DNA of 64,000 nt from Trebonia sp963822615 (GCA_963822615.1 CAWGIM010000010.1:248001-312000), one strand, 5' to 3'. Shown: positions 47,121-55,853, numbered from the stretch's first letter. The notes: generated by a model from the letters alone, not told the origin. Numbers and translations are program-made.

Positions 47121-47636
47121 TCAGGCGCCGAGCGCGGCATCGAGTGCGCGCTCCATGACGGGGCCGAACCCGAGCCGGACCGCGATGGACTCAACCGCGT
47201 CCTCGACGTGGTCCCAGGGGTCGTCCTCGGAGTCGAAGTCGAGGCGGCTGCAGATGGCCGCCAGGTCCATCTCGTCCAGGCCGAGGTCGGCGAATATCGA
47301 CAGGTCGCCGACCGGCAGCACCTGGTCGAGGTCGTCTTCGTCCGGCACCGGGAGCTCCAGGTAGTCCAGCACCTGCTCGGCCAGCGGGTAGTCCAGCGCC
47401 GCGCCGATGTCGGACAGCAGCACCGACACCTGCTCTCCCACGATCCGGACGGCCACGAAGAAGTAGTCGTCGATTCCGGCGAGGCCAATCGTGCCCGCGA
47501 GGCTGGGCTGCTGCCGCAGCACCCGGATGAGCCCCTTGAGGTCATCGGTCACAGCTACCGGCAGGACGCCCGCGTCCCACCCGTCGTCCTCACGGAAGAC
47601 GACAATCGCAAAGTCTGTCTCGCTCACCTCAGGCAT
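47121..47636 (-). CDS. tRNA adenosine deaminase-associated protein
   Basis: A 171-residue acidic protein encoded directly upstream of tadA, the fixed position of this actinobacterial family. Sequence features are FAIVVFREDDGW, IDDYFFVAVRIVGEQVSVLLSDIGAALDYPLAEQVLDYL and a DEDDLDQVLPVGDLSIFADLG acidic stretch. Function is unproven; association with TadA is by gene neighbourhood. ATG 47636 is given; a GTG two codons upstream lies 6 nt after TATGTT and could be a leaderless start. Confidence 0.85.
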   Translation of the reverse strand: MPEVSETDFAIVVFREDDGWDAGVLPVAVTDDLKGLIRVLRQQPSLAGTIGLAGIDDYFFVAVRIVGEQVSVLLSDIGAALDYPLAEQVLDYLELPVPDEDDLDQVLPVGDLSIFADLGLDEMDLAAICSRLDFDSEDDPWDHVEDAVESIAVRLGFGPVMERALDAALGA

Positions 47637-47900
47637 CGCCACGGTACGAACATACCGCTGCCAGGGAGGCCGGCGTGGCTGCTTCTCTAGTGCACGCAAC
47701 AACGGCATACTGCCTCGCGGGCCCGGTACATTCTTCGCGCCGGCCCATGCGTAGCAACCGCGAGTAGCGGGCATACTTGGTGCCGGACGGGCATGGCCAG
47801 ATCCGTACCGCTTGGGTGCCTAACCCCCATCCAAGCGATGTACCGGACTAAGATTAAGGAACTGGCAGATGGAGCACTCTGCGCTTCCAGGGAGGCCGCA

Positions 47901-48056
47901 GTGAAACCGAAGACGATCATAGGCTGGCTAGTCATCGCCTTTATCGTTTGGTGGGTAATTCAGGAGCCGGCCAGCGCCGGCCATCTGGTGCATAACATCG
48001 GGTCCCTGCTCAGCCAGGCCGCGCACGGCATCTCGAACTTCGTGGCATCGATCTGA
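47901..48056 (+). CDS. Small single-pass membrane protein
   Basis: A 51-residue protein with one helix, KTIIGWLVIAFIVWWVIQE, followed by an amphipathic segment HLVHNIGSLLSQAAHGISNFV. GTG 47901 is chosen because GGGAGG lies 5 nt upstream; longer readings start without a site. It is 7 bp before the PH-domain gene and almost certainly co-translated with it. Function unknown. Confidence 0.75.
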   Translation: MKPKTIIGWLVIAFIVWWVIQEPASAGHLVHNIGSLLSQAAHGISNFVASI

Positions 48057-48063
48057 GGTAGCA

Positions 48064-48591
48064 ATGGGCATTAGGGTCGTTCCGAACGAGACGGTCCCCG
48101 CGGCGGTTTACCGGGTTCTCCTGCCGCATGAGCGACGGGTCATCACCGTTCGGTTCCACCCGGCCATTCTGATCAGGCCGGTGGCCGAGGCCCTTGCCGG
48201 GCTTGCGGTCGCCGGCCTGCTCTCCACGCTGCTGCACCTCGCCAGCTCAGTCTTGCTCGTCATCTGGCTGTTGTGGCTGATCCTGGTCATCAGGCTGCTT
48301 TTTCGTATCTATGCGTGGCTCGAAGATTACTTTGTTGTCACGTCCGCGCGGCTGCTGCTGGCCACCGGCGTGTTCAAAAAGACCGTGAACATGATGCCGC
48401 TGTCAAAGGTCACGGATATGCGGTTCGAACGGTCACCGAGCGGCCGCCTGTTTGGCTTCGGCACCTTCATCGTCGAGTCAGCCGGCCAGGACCAGGCGCT
48501 GCACACGATCGATCACCTGCCGTATCCCGAGCAGCTCTACATCGAGGTATGCGGGCTCATCTTCAAGGACCCGGGATCAGGCGATGATTAG
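48064..48591 (+). CDS. PH-domain membrane protein (bacterial PH, DUF304-like)
   Basis: A 175-residue protein with two membrane helices (VAEALAGLAVAGLLSTLLHL and VLLVIWLLWLILVIRLLF), then a bacterial PH fold: DYFVVTSARLLLATGVFKKTVNMMPLSKVTDMRFERSPSGRLFGFGTFIVES. This is the YdbS-like pattern. Role is probably membrane-associated binding or stress, not defined. Preceded by a 51-residue membrane protein and ended by a strong terminator. Confidence 0.88.
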   Translation: MGIRVVPNETVPAAVYRVLLPHERRVITVRFHPAILIRPVAEALAGLAVAGLLSTLLHLASSVLLVIWLLWLILVIRLLFRIYAWLEDYFVVTSARLLLATGVFKKTVNMMPLSKVTDMRFERSPSGRLFGFGTFIVESAGQDQALHTIDHLPYPEQLYIEVCGLIFKDPGSGDD

Positions 48592-48613
48592 CGAATCAAC
48601 GCTGACGTGATCA

Positions 48614-48649
48614 ACGGCTCATACGCGCGAAAGTGGGCGTATGAGCCGT
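48614..48649. terminator. Bidirectional terminator between PH-domain and ROK genes
   Basis: Perfect 13-bp arms ACGGCTCATACGC and GCGTATGAGCCGT with a 10-nt loop, between convergent stops. Confidence 0.88.
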
Positions 48650-48658
48650 CTTGTCCTG

Positions 48659-49684
48659 CTACTGCTGCCGCACCCACTCGGCCGCCGCGATCGCGGAACC
48701 ACGGGCGCCGGCCATGTCCAGGTCGGGCACCAGGGTGATCTCCGCGATCTCGGCCTGCTCGACGTAGAGCACGGTGTGCTCCTTGACCGTGGCCACGAAC
48801 CACTCGCGGAAGTGCGGTGCGGCGTCGATCACCCCGCCGCCGACGAAGTAGGTGTCCGGGTCGGTGAACTTGGCCGCGATGGAGAAGACGCGCCCCATCG
48901 CCATCGCCTGCTGCCGGAAGATCTCCAGCGACATCTCGTCGCCGCGCTCGGCGTAGCCCCGCACCAGCTTGGCCGCCTTGACGATGTCGAGCCTGCCCAG
49001 CTCATGGCCGGGGAACCTGGTCAGCCAGAACGGCAGCAGGTTCCTGGTTATCCCGGTCAGCGACGCGAACGACTCGGCGTCACCGGACTGGCCGCAGTTA
49101 CACGAGGGCACCGGCTGGCCTTCCTCAAGCAGGCCGAGCAGCGGGATCGGCATGTGACCGAGCTCGCCCGCCATCCCGGCGGCGCCCTTGATGATCTGCC
49201 CGCCCTGGATCACCCCGCCGCCGAATCCGGTCCCGACGATCGCGGAGACCGAGCTGCGCGCGTGCGCGTCCGCCCCGTGCCGCTGGTAGTGGGCGTAGAG
49301 GGCGGCCGCGTTGCCGTCGTTGTTGTACAGCACCGGGATGCCCAGCCGGCTTTCGAGGGCGAGCCTGATGTTGAACCGGGACCATTCCGGGTGCCCGAAG
49401 TTAGTCGCGCCGCCAGTCGCGAGCACGCCGTCCGCGCTGGCCGGCCCCGGGGTGTCGAGCCCGACCGCCCGCACCCGCTCCCGCGGCACGCCGGTCATCG
49501 CCAGCACCTTCTCGAAGCTGTCGGCCAGGGCCGTGATGGCCTTGTCGGGCCCCTCCCGCACCAGGCTGGGCAGCTCCGCCATCTCGGTGACCAGGAACCG
49601 GCCGTCGGAGTCGAGGACCGTCCCGTTGTTGGCGGTACCCCCGTTGTCGATGCCGACCGTCACCCAGCCGCCCGAACCCTGCAT
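48659..49684 (-). CDS. ROK family sugar kinase-like protein
   Basis: A 341-residue ROK protein without an N-terminal HTH, so a kinase rather than a repressor. ATP-binding DNGGTANNGTVLD, GLDTPGPAS, the catalytic Asp in LYNNDGNAAALYAHY, and the ROK block GTGFGGGVIQGGQIIKGAAGMAGELGHMP. The zinc motif reads CNCGQSGDAES, missing the final Cys of the usual CxCGxxGC. AAGGAGGG precedes the ATG. Substrate likely glucose or an amino sugar; not resolvable. No sugar transporter is adjacent. Confidence 0.88.
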   Translation of the reverse strand: MQGSGGWVTVGIDNGGTANNGTVLDSDGRFLVTEMAELPSLVREGPDKAITALADSFEKVLAMTGVPRERVRAVGLDTPGPASADGVLATGGATNFGHPEWSRFNIRLALESRLGIPVLYNNDGNAAALYAHYQRHGADAHARSSVSAIVGTGFGGGVIQGGQIIKGAAGMAGELGHMPIPLLGLLEEGQPVPSCNCGQSGDAESFASLTGITRNLLPFWLTRFPGHELGRLDIVKAAKLVRGYAERGDEMSLEIFRQQAMAMGRVFSIAAKFTDPDTYFVGGGVIDAAPHFREWFVATVKEHTVLYVEQAEIAEITLVPDLDMAGARGSAIAAAEWVRQQ

Positions 49685-49729
49685 GAACCCTCCTTAACCT
49701 TGGCGATGTATACCACGGCGAACGCGAAC

Positions 49730-49764
49730 CTGGCCACCGGTCAGGGGTGGTGACCGGTGGCCAG
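49730..49764. repeat. Orphan perfect hairpin upstream of the ROK gene
   Basis: CTGGCCACCGGTCA (49730-49743) and its exact complement (49751-49764) around a 7-nt loop. It lies between the ROK start and tRNA-Ser(GCT), with no gene end nearby to explain it as a terminator. Could be an operator or leader element. Confidence 0.7.
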
Positions 49765-49934
49765 GGCTTGTGGGCGGCTTTGAGCCAGCTGACAGCAGCT
49801 TACGCACAATTGCGTCGGTGACTGTCAAAAACCAGCCCGCACTCCGTCCCGGCGGCCGCTTTGCTACTCGCACCCGGCTAGCGGTACGCTGATCGACACC
49901 ACGCCCTACCGGATCCGGCCGGGCGTTCGGTGCT

Positions 49935-50023
49935 GGAGGATTCGCCTAGTCCGGTCTATGGCGCCGCACTGCTAATGCGGTTTGGGAGTGATCCCATCCG
50001 GGGTTCAAATCCCCGATCCTCCG
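49935..50023 (+). tRNA. tRNA-Ser (anticodon GCT)
   Basis: 89-nt class II tRNA. Acceptor GGAGGAT pairs with ATCCTCC, anticodon loop CTGCTAA, long variable arm, T-loop GGTTCAAATCC. Discriminator G, no encoded CCA. Confidence 0.95.
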
Positions 50024-50031
50024 CCCCTGAT

Positions 50032-50077
50032 GACTGGCAGATTTCGAGGGCGATACGAGCCTCGAAACCTGCCAGTC
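50032..50077. terminator. Terminator after tRNA-Ser(GCT)
   Basis: GACTGGCAG-A-TTTCGAGG pairs with CCTCGAAA-C-CTGCCAGTC around a 10-nt loop. Serves the tRNA and the convergent membrane protein gene. Confidence 0.85.
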
Positions 50078-50096
50078 TCGTAGCCTTGGGGCTCTG

Positions 50097-50825
50097 CTAC
50101 CGCCTGCTGGCTAGCTTGTAGACGACGTAGCCAATCCCGAGGAAGAAGTCGACGACCACCCAGAAGATGACGATGGCGGCGACCCCGAGGCCCTTTCCTA
50201 CGTTGCCGGCTTCGTTCAGCGCGTGCGCGTAGTGAACCTGGCAGTCGGCCTGCGACCTGAACAGCGGATACCAGCCGTTCCCTGCACACTGCTGCGCCGC
50301 CTGCTGGGCGGCCGTCGGGCCGGCCGGGTGCGAGGCGACCCCGGCGATGATCCAAACCAGGAACAGCACCTGAACGGCGAGGAAGACCCACAGGAAAACC
50401 CGAGGCTTGCGGCGCGCTGATGGCACCCAGCCGGGCTGCCCGTAGCCGTCAGGCCGATACGGCTGGTAGTAACCCCTGGGTTGGGGCAACGGCTGGTAGG
50501 GCGCTGGCCGGTGCTGGCTCAGTGGCGCAGGCTGGCCGGGCTGGAGGCCCCATGCCGTGTCGTCGTCGAACGGACCAGGCTGGCGCCCCTGCAGCGGGCG
50601 CGAGGACGGCGTGAACGCGGGTCGCGTGGCAGGCCGCGTCGGCGGGTACGGCTGCGGGGGCGGCAGGCGCGGGCTGACCCGCTGCCGGTGTGCGTTGGGG
50701 TCGTACCGCTCCGGCTGCCAGCCTACGGGCACCCCCTGCGTCTGCATGTAACCGGCCGGCGGAGGGTCCGCACGCGGCGGTAGCCTGCGCTGCTGTGGTT
50801 CCCGGTACACCCAGTCTTCCGGCAC
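50097..50825 (-). CDS. Hypothetical Pro-rich membrane protein
   Basis: A 242-residue protein. The N-terminal two-thirds is disordered and rich in Pro, Gln, Arg and Tyr (for example PYQPLPQPRGYYQPYRPDGYG). Two helices follow: PRVFLWVFLAVQVLFLVWIIAGVA and GVAAIVIFWVVVDFFLGIGYVVY. Two Cys lie between them. GTG 50825 is chosen because GGGAGGGGG is 5 nt upstream. The reading frame stays open for another 100 codons upstream, but that part has no such site. Function unknown. Confidence 0.75.
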   Translation of the reverse strand: MPEDWVYREPQQRRLPPRADPPPAGYMQTQGVPVGWQPERYDPNAHRQRVSPRLPPPQPYPPTRPATRPAFTPSSRPLQGRQPGPFDDDTAWGLQPGQPAPLSQHRPAPYQPLPQPRGYYQPYRPDGYGQPGWVPSARRKPRVFLWVFLAVQVLFLVWIIAGVASHPAGPTAAQQAAQQCAGNGWYPLFRSQADCQVHYAHALNEAGNVGKGLGVAAIVIFWVVVDFFLGIGYVVYKLASRR

Positions 50826-51058
50826 CGCGCCCCCTCCCACCGAAGGCGCGTGGTGCGCCTTCCCGAACTGGTGGACGCAGGCCGGAACGGGGTGGAGTAC
50901 ACAGACTGCCGGTTGTCGCCAAGCTGTTACTGAATGGCCACGCACGCCCGTATCCCGGGTAACGCCATTCACGTTCGAGAGAAGATCTTGGAAACTAATC
51001 CGGGTCATGGCACCCAAAAGGTTCCATTCCGATAAAAGTTTCCATGCCAGCAGCGGCG

Positions 51059-51289
51059 CTACTCCGCGGTGAGGGCCTGGGCGATCGACAGGGCGGCCGC
51101 GTGCTCGGGGGCACCGCTGCCGCCGGCCCACATCCGGAGCATGGAGCGCTCCAGCCAGCGGGCGAGCTCCGCGTCAGCCGCGAGGCCGCGCTCGCGGGCC
51201 TTCTTCGCCCCGCGGGCCAGCAGGTCCGCCTCCTGGTGGAGCGGGTCGGCGGTGCTTATCGACCGGACCCCTGCGATGGCAACCGTCAT
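51059..51289 (-). CDS. Hypothetical small protein
   Basis: A 76-residue frame starting ATG (MTVAIAGVRSISTADPLHQE) with an amphipathic helical middle (ADLLARGAKKARERGLAADAELARWLERSMLRMWAGG). The composition is protein-like and not an antisense shadow of a neighbour. No ribosome binding site stands out. Family not recognised; could be spurious. Confidence 0.4.
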   Translation of the reverse strand: MTVAIAGVRSISTADPLHQEADLLARGAKKARERGLAADAELARWLERSMLRMWAGGSGAPEHAAALSIAQALTAE

Positions 51290-51390
51290 GTCGGCAGCGT
51301 CGCACGGGCGGCAGCGGTTGCCGTCGTTCCCGGGTTACCAGGCGGTTCCGATGAATAGCGCGGTAAAGCGGCGCGGACCGGGCATCCCGG

Positions 51391-53040
51391 TCAGTGCTCC
51401 GCGCCGAGGGTGGTGACGTCCAGGGTGCCGGCCGCGTACCGCTCCCGCAGGGTGGTCTTCTGGAACTTGCCGACCGAAGTCTTCGGCACCTCGTCGATGA
51501 AGCACCACCGCTCGGGGAGCTGCCAGCGCGGCAGCCGCTGGCCGAGGTAGGCCCGCAGCTCGTCCGGGGTAACCGGGGGGCCGTCCGGGCGGCGCACGAC
51601 GGCGGCGAGCGGCCGCTCGCCCCAGCGGGTGTCGGGCACGCCGATCACGGCCGCCTCGGCCACCGCCGGGTGCGCCATGATGAGGTTCTCGAGCTCCATC
51701 GAGGAGATCCACTCGCCGCCGGACTTGATCACGTCCTTGGCCCGGTCAGTGAGCCGGATGAAGCCCTCCGGGTCCAGGGTGCCCACGTCCCCGGTGCGCA
51801 GCCAGCCGTCGTGGAATTTCTCGGGCGCGCTGTCCTGGTAGTAGGACGCGGTGACCCACGGGCCACGGCACTCGAGCTCGCCGACCGCGGTGCCGTCGGA
51901 CGGCAGCAGCTCGCCGTCATCGCCCGCCAGCCGGCCCTCGACGCCGCAGACCAGCCGGCCCTGTGAGGCCCGGTACGCCCACGCCGCCTCGCCGGTGACG
52001 TCGGCCGGCTCGCGGGCGACCGAGCCGATCGGCGACAGCTCGGTCATCCCCCAGGCATGGGTCATGGTGAGGCCGAACTCGTCGGCGTAGGCGCGCATCA
52101 CCGCTTCCGGCAGCGCCGAGCCGCCGCAGACCAGGGTGCGCAGCGAGGAGATGTCGCCGCCGGACGCGCGCAGCTCGGCCAGCACGCCCTGCCAGATCGT
52201 CGGCACTCCCGCGGAGAGGGTGACCCGCTCGGCCCCGATCAGCTTGACGATGGCGGCCGGGGTCATGAACCGGTCCGGCATCACCAGGTCAGCGCCGGAC
52301 ATCAGGGCCGCGTACGGCAGCCCCCAGGCGTTCGCGTGGAACTGCGGCACGACCGGCATCACCCGGTCGCCCTCGCCTACCCCGAGCGCGTTGGCGGTGC
52401 ACACCGCCATCGAGTGCAGGTACGAGGAACGGTGGCTGTACACCACTCCCTTCGGCAGCCCGGTGGTGCCGCTGGTGTAGCACATGGCGGCGGCCGAGCG
52501 CTCGTCAAGCTCGGGCCAGTCGAACTCAGCCGGGGCGGCGGCGAGCAGTTCCTCGTAGGAGTGCACCTCGCGGCCGGGGCCGGCCAGGGCGTCGCGGGCC
52601 GCGTCGTCGGCCGGCCCTGACACGATCACGTGCTTGATCGTCTCCGCTAGCGGCAGCACCTTGGCGAACAGCGGGATGAGCGACGCGTCGACGATGACCG
52701 CGCTGTCGCCCGCGTGAGTGGCGATGTAGCCAACCTGGTCGGCCGACAGCCGCAGGTTCAGGGTGTGCAGCACGGCGCCCATCGACGGGATCGCCAGGTA
52801 CGCCTCCAGGTGCTCGGCGTTGTTCCACATGAACGTCGCCACCCGCTGGTCCCGGTCGACCCCGAGGATGCGCAGCGCGCTGGCCAGCCGGGCCGAGCGC
52901 TCGCCGACCGCGGCGTAGCTTCGGTGCCTGGCCGGCTCGTCCCCGGCGCAGGTCACTACCTCTTTACGGCCGAACACGCTGGTGCCGTAGCGCATGATCG
53001 CGGTGACCGTTAGCGGGAAGTCCATCATCGTGCCGTCCAT
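51391..53040 (-). CDS. Fatty acyl-CoA synthetase (AMP-forming)
   Basis: A member of the ANL adenylating family, about 549 residues. Motif A3 is MCYTSGTTGLPKGVVYSHRS; A5 is HAWGMTELSPIG; A7 is LRTGDVGTLDPEGFIRLTDRAKDVIKSGGEWIS; the catalytic Lys is in PKTSVGKFQK. Substrate is probably a medium- or long-chain fatty acid. ATG 53040 (MDGTMMDFP) is preceded by GAGGAGG 12 nt upstream. The start lies 77 nt inside the 3' end of the sigma factor gene. Confidence 0.93.
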   Translation of the reverse strand: MDGTMMDFPLTVTAIMRYGTSVFGRKEVVTCAGDEPARHRSYAAVGERSARLASALRILGVDRDQRVATFMWNNAEHLEAYLAIPSMGAVLHTLNLRLSADQVGYIATHAGDSAVIVDASLIPLFAKVLPLAETIKHVIVSGPADDAARDALAGPGREVHSYEELLAAAPAEFDWPELDERSAAAMCYTSGTTGLPKGVVYSHRSSYLHSMAVCTANALGVGEGDRVMPVVPQFHANAWGLPYAALMSGADLVMPDRFMTPAAIVKLIGAERVTLSAGVPTIWQGVLAELRASGGDISSLRTLVCGGSALPEAVMRAYADEFGLTMTHAWGMTELSPIGSVAREPADVTGEAAWAYRASQGRLVCGVEGRLAGDDGELLPSDGTAVGELECRGPWVTASYYQDSAPEKFHDGWLRTGDVGTLDPEGFIRLTDRAKDVIKSGGEWISSMELENLIMAHPAVAEAAVIGVPDTRWGERPLAAVVRRPDGPPVTPDELRAYLGQRLPRWQLPERWCFIDEVPKTSVGKFQKTTLRERYAAGTLDVTTLGAEH

Positions 53041-53635
53041 CGTGGCCCCGCGCCTCCTCATTGAGTTCCGTGCCCGGGATTCCCGGATCGCCCGGTTCCC
53101 ACTTCCTATCTAACGACACGTCACGCTGTCCCGGCCAGGAGTCGGCGCCGAGTTCCGTGTCCTTCCTGAGCTTGGCAACTGCCCGCGCCACGGTCGACTT
53201 AACGGTGCCGACCGATACTCCGAGCGCCGCCGCTACTTCCGGCTCGGTCATGTCGTCGTAGAACCGGAGCATCACCGCGGCCCGCATCTGGCGGGGCAGC
53301 CGGTCGATCGCGCGCTGCACCACGTCGCGCAAGTCGCTGTCCCTGGTCGCGTCCTCCCCGGTGGGCGCGTCGGGTATCTCGTCGGTGGGGTACTCGTCCA
53401 CCCGCCGACGGCGCCAGCCGGAGATGTGCGTGTTGACCATCGTCCGCCGCACATAGGTGTCGAGCGCGGCCGGATCATCGATCCGGTCCCATGACTGGTA
53501 CGCCTTCACTAGCGTGGCCTGGAGCAGGTCCTCAGCGTCAGCCCGGTTCCCTGTCATCGCCTGGGCAGCCCGCAGTAGCACGTGGCCGCGGGCACGGACG
53601 TACTCACCAAACGCAACGCGGTCCCCTGCGCTCAT
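52964..53635 (-). CDS. ECF (SigE-family) RNA polymerase sigma factor
   Basis: A 223-residue sigma factor with region 2 (LLRAAQAMTGNRADAEDLLQATLVKAYQSWDRI) and region 4 (IDRLPRQMRAAVMLRFYDDMTEPEVAAALGVSVGTVKSTVARAVAKLRKD). This is the SigE-like ECF type widespread in actinomycetes, usually without a classical anti-sigma factor gene. Region 4 is followed by a 60-residue tail of low conservation that overlaps the acyl-CoA synthetase start in another frame. Divergent from the DPBB/MauE-like gene pair, which may be its target. Confidence 0.9.
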   Translation of the reverse strand: MSAGDRVAFGEYVRARGHVLLRAAQAMTGNRADAEDLLQATLVKAYQSWDRIDDPAALDTYVRRTMVNTHISGWRRRRVDEYPTDEIPDAPTGEDATRDSDLRDVVQRAIDRLPRQMRAAVMLRFYDDMTEPEVAAALGVSVGTVKSTVARAVAKLRKDTELGADSWPGQRDVSLDRKWEPGDPGIPGTELNEEARGHDGRHDDGLPANGHRDHALRHQRVRP

Positions 53636-53893
53636 GGGTCCCCTACGTTCTTGCTACTTAGAGTGATCAATTGGCTACGATACGCCTTGATGACCGACCG
53701 GCACCACTCAGCCACCGGGGGAATCTTTAGAAACAACCGCATCAATTCTTCGCCAGAAACCGGGCAACACCGCCTAACGCCTGGTCTTTCGCAGGCCGAT
53801 ATCACCGAAGCACTTGACGTGTCCGCGGCCATGTGACCATCGTCGGACATGGCATGGCGACGGCCGCAATCCCATTCCAGGCAATTGCGACAT

Positions 53894-54931
53894 ATGGCAG
53901 ATTCCTGCGCTAGCTGCGGCGACCTCACCGGGACGGGTACCGCTGCCTGGTACGCGCGCCGCGCCCTGTTGCGTTCGGCCGTGTTCGACACCAGCGACCA
54001 TGAGCTGTGGGCGCACCGGCCCGCCGTCGCCGGCTCAGTCCTTGTCGGGGTGGTCACGGAAGTGCACGAGGATGCCATGGTGATCGACACCAGGCATGGC
54101 CCCGAGGTCGTCACCGTCTCACCGGCCACCGTCACCTGGCTGGGCGCCCGCACCGCGGTGTCCGCGCTGCGGCCAGGCGACACGGTGATCGTCAGGCACA
54201 CGACGGTGAACGCCGGAAGCAGCCCCCGGCGCCTGGCCGAGCGCATCTGGGCCCGCATCGGCCGGGTGACCGGCCGGATCATCGCCGCTGAGGGACGGGA
54301 GTTCCTGGTCGACGCCGGGCGGCACGACCGGGCCCCGCGGCGCGTGGTGGTCGCGACCGCGTCCGCTCGCCAGATCCAGGTGCGCTTCCCGCGGCTGGCG
54401 CCCGGCTTCCTGCTCGACGTCATCGGTACCAGGCACGGCGACCACCTGCTGGCGGTGGCGCCCGCGGCCGCCCAGCCGCCCTACCGGGCAGGCGAGACCC
54501 CGGCCGCTCCCCTGGTCAACGGGCCGCTGCCGGTGCCGATAAGCGGTTCCGCGGTCTGGCACGAGCCCGACGACGAGCCGCCAAGCCTGCTCGGGCTCGG
54601 GTACCCCGCGCTCGACCCCGAGACCGACGCCCCGGCTAACCCGGAGGCCGGCCGGGGGCCGGGCTGCGTGCGGTTGCCTTACCTGTCGCTCGGCAGCGCG
54701 GTCCGGGTCACCAACGAGTGCGCGGCCCGCTCGGCTGTCCTCCCGGTAACCAGCGACGGGTTCATGGCCAGGCAGTTCTGTGACCGCTGCCTGCAGTGCG
54801 GTACCTCGCCGCGGGGGCGGGTGGCCGACCTGACCATGGCTGCCTTCGTCGAGCTGGGCGGGAACCTGGAAGACGGCTGCTTCAACGCCACGCTGGCGCT
54901 TGCGGGCTTACCTCGCCCAACTGGGGTTTGA
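53894..54931 (+). CDS. Cys-rich protein with C-terminal RlpA-like (double-psi beta-barrel) pattern
   Basis: A 345-residue protein not firmly assigned. It begins MADSCASCGDLTGTG, a CxxC pair. Two beta-rich repeats follow (VLVGVVTEVHEDAMVIDTRHG and GRIIAAEGREFLVDAGR). The last 110 residues read LPYLSLGSAVRVTNECAARS, then FCDRCLQCG and GRVADLTMAAFVELGGNLEDGCFNATLAL, the shape of a double-psi beta-barrel domain as in RlpA and expansin-like proteins. No signal peptide is seen. ATG 53894 is preferred because it puts CxxC near the N-terminus; an ATG at 53849 is also in frame. Coupled to the next gene. Confidence 0.6.
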   Translation: MADSCASCGDLTGTGTAAWYARRALLRSAVFDTSDHELWAHRPAVAGSVLVGVVTEVHEDAMVIDTRHGPEVVTVSPATVTWLGARTAVSALRPGDTVIVRHTTVNAGSSPRRLAERIWARIGRVTGRIIAAEGREFLVDAGRHDRAPRRVVVATASARQIQVRFPRLAPGFLLDVIGTRHGDHLLAVAPAAAQPPYRAGETPAAPLVNGPLPVPISGSAVWHEPDDEPPSLLGLGYPALDPETDAPANPEAGRGPGCVRLPYLSLGSAVRVTNECAARSAVLPVTSDGFMARQFCDRCLQCGTSPRGRVADLTMAAFVELGGNLEDGCFNATLALAGLPRPTGV

Positions 54932-54949
54932 TTGATTCGGGGGTTTACT

Positions 54950-55819
54950 GTGATTGGAGCCAACACTCTTGTCCTGCTGCGCGAGGTCCAGCTGCCGTTG
55001 CTCGCGGTGCTGCTGGCCGGCGCCTGCGCGGCCAAGGCCAGGCGGGCGATAACGGCCCGCTCGGTTGACGCGGGAACCGGGCCGACCGCTGTCGTCCCGC
55101 TCCGGCTGCGCCGTCCGGCCGCGGTCGGCCTGTGCGCCTGCGAGCTTGCCCTCAGCATCGGGCTGCTGGTCACCGCGGGCCCGGTCGGGGCGGGCGGTCC
55201 CGCGCTGGTCGTGCGGTGCGCGACCACGCTGCTGCTGTGCACCGCGGCGGGCGCACTCTACGTGCTGCGGACGCGCCGGCCGGACGCGGGCTGCGGCTGC
55301 TTCGGCGAGCTGAGCCACACGCCGGTGACCTGGCGGGTTATCAGCCGGTCGGGGCTGCTGGGCGCGGCCGCGCTGGCATCGGTCGGCGCGCCGCCGCTGC
55401 GGATGCCGGGCTCGGCCGCGCAGGCGTGGCTGGTGCTGGCGGCCGTGGCGGCCGAGCTGGCGCTGCTGGTCGCGCTGTCGCCGGAGGCCGGGCAGGTCAT
55501 GCTCCGGCTGGGGCACACCGACCCGTGCGAGCTGCGCGAGGTGCCCGTCGCGCGCACGCTGGCGGTGCTGCACGCGAGCGCGTCCTGGCGGCGCCACCGG
55601 CGGCTGCTCACCGGCGCGGTGCCGGTCGATGTCTGGCGAGAAGGGTGCTGGCGCTTCGTGGTCTTCCCGGGCGAGCTGGCCGACCGCCAGCTCGAGGTGG
55701 TCTTCGCCGTCTACCTGTCCGGCCGGCGGCCGCCGGTCCGGATGGGCATGCTCGACATTGACGCTGACTTCGCCGTCGCTCCGCGCACGGCCGCGCTAGA
55801 GCTGTCTAATCCAGTCTAA
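54950..55819 (+). CDS. MauE/DoxX-like redox-associated membrane protein
   Basis: A 289-residue protein with four membrane helices in its first 160 residues (VQLPLLAVLLAGACA, AAVGLCACELALSIGLLVTAG, VVRCATTLLLCTAAGALYVL, SGLLGAAALASVG). A CGCFG motif sits before the fourth helix, as in MauE-type proteins that support disulfide formation. A fifth helix and a soluble C-terminal domain follow. GTG 54950 is chosen because GGGGG lies 6 nt before it; the gene starts within 20 bp of the previous stop. Together with the upstream Cys-rich gene this suggests an exported-protein redox cassette. Confidence 0.7.
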   Translation: MIGANTLVLLREVQLPLLAVLLAGACAAKARRAITARSVDAGTGPTAVVPLRLRRPAAVGLCACELALSIGLLVTAGPVGAGGPALVVRCATTLLLCTAAGALYVLRTRRPDAGCGCFGELSHTPVTWRVISRSGLLGAAALASVGAPPLRMPGSAAQAWLVLAAVAAELALLVALSPEAGQVMLRLGHTDPCELREVPVARTLAVLHASASWRRHRRLLTGAVPVDVWREGCWRFVVFPGELADRQLEVVFAVYLSGRRPPVRMGMLDIDADFAVAPRTAALELSNPV

Positions 55820-55853
55820 CGAAAACCCAATACACAAGAATAAAATCAATATT

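Noticed and set aside
53582..53836. 84-codon plus-strand frame upstream of the Cys-rich gene
   Set aside because: It covers the sigma factor start and intergenic DNA and has no convincing start.
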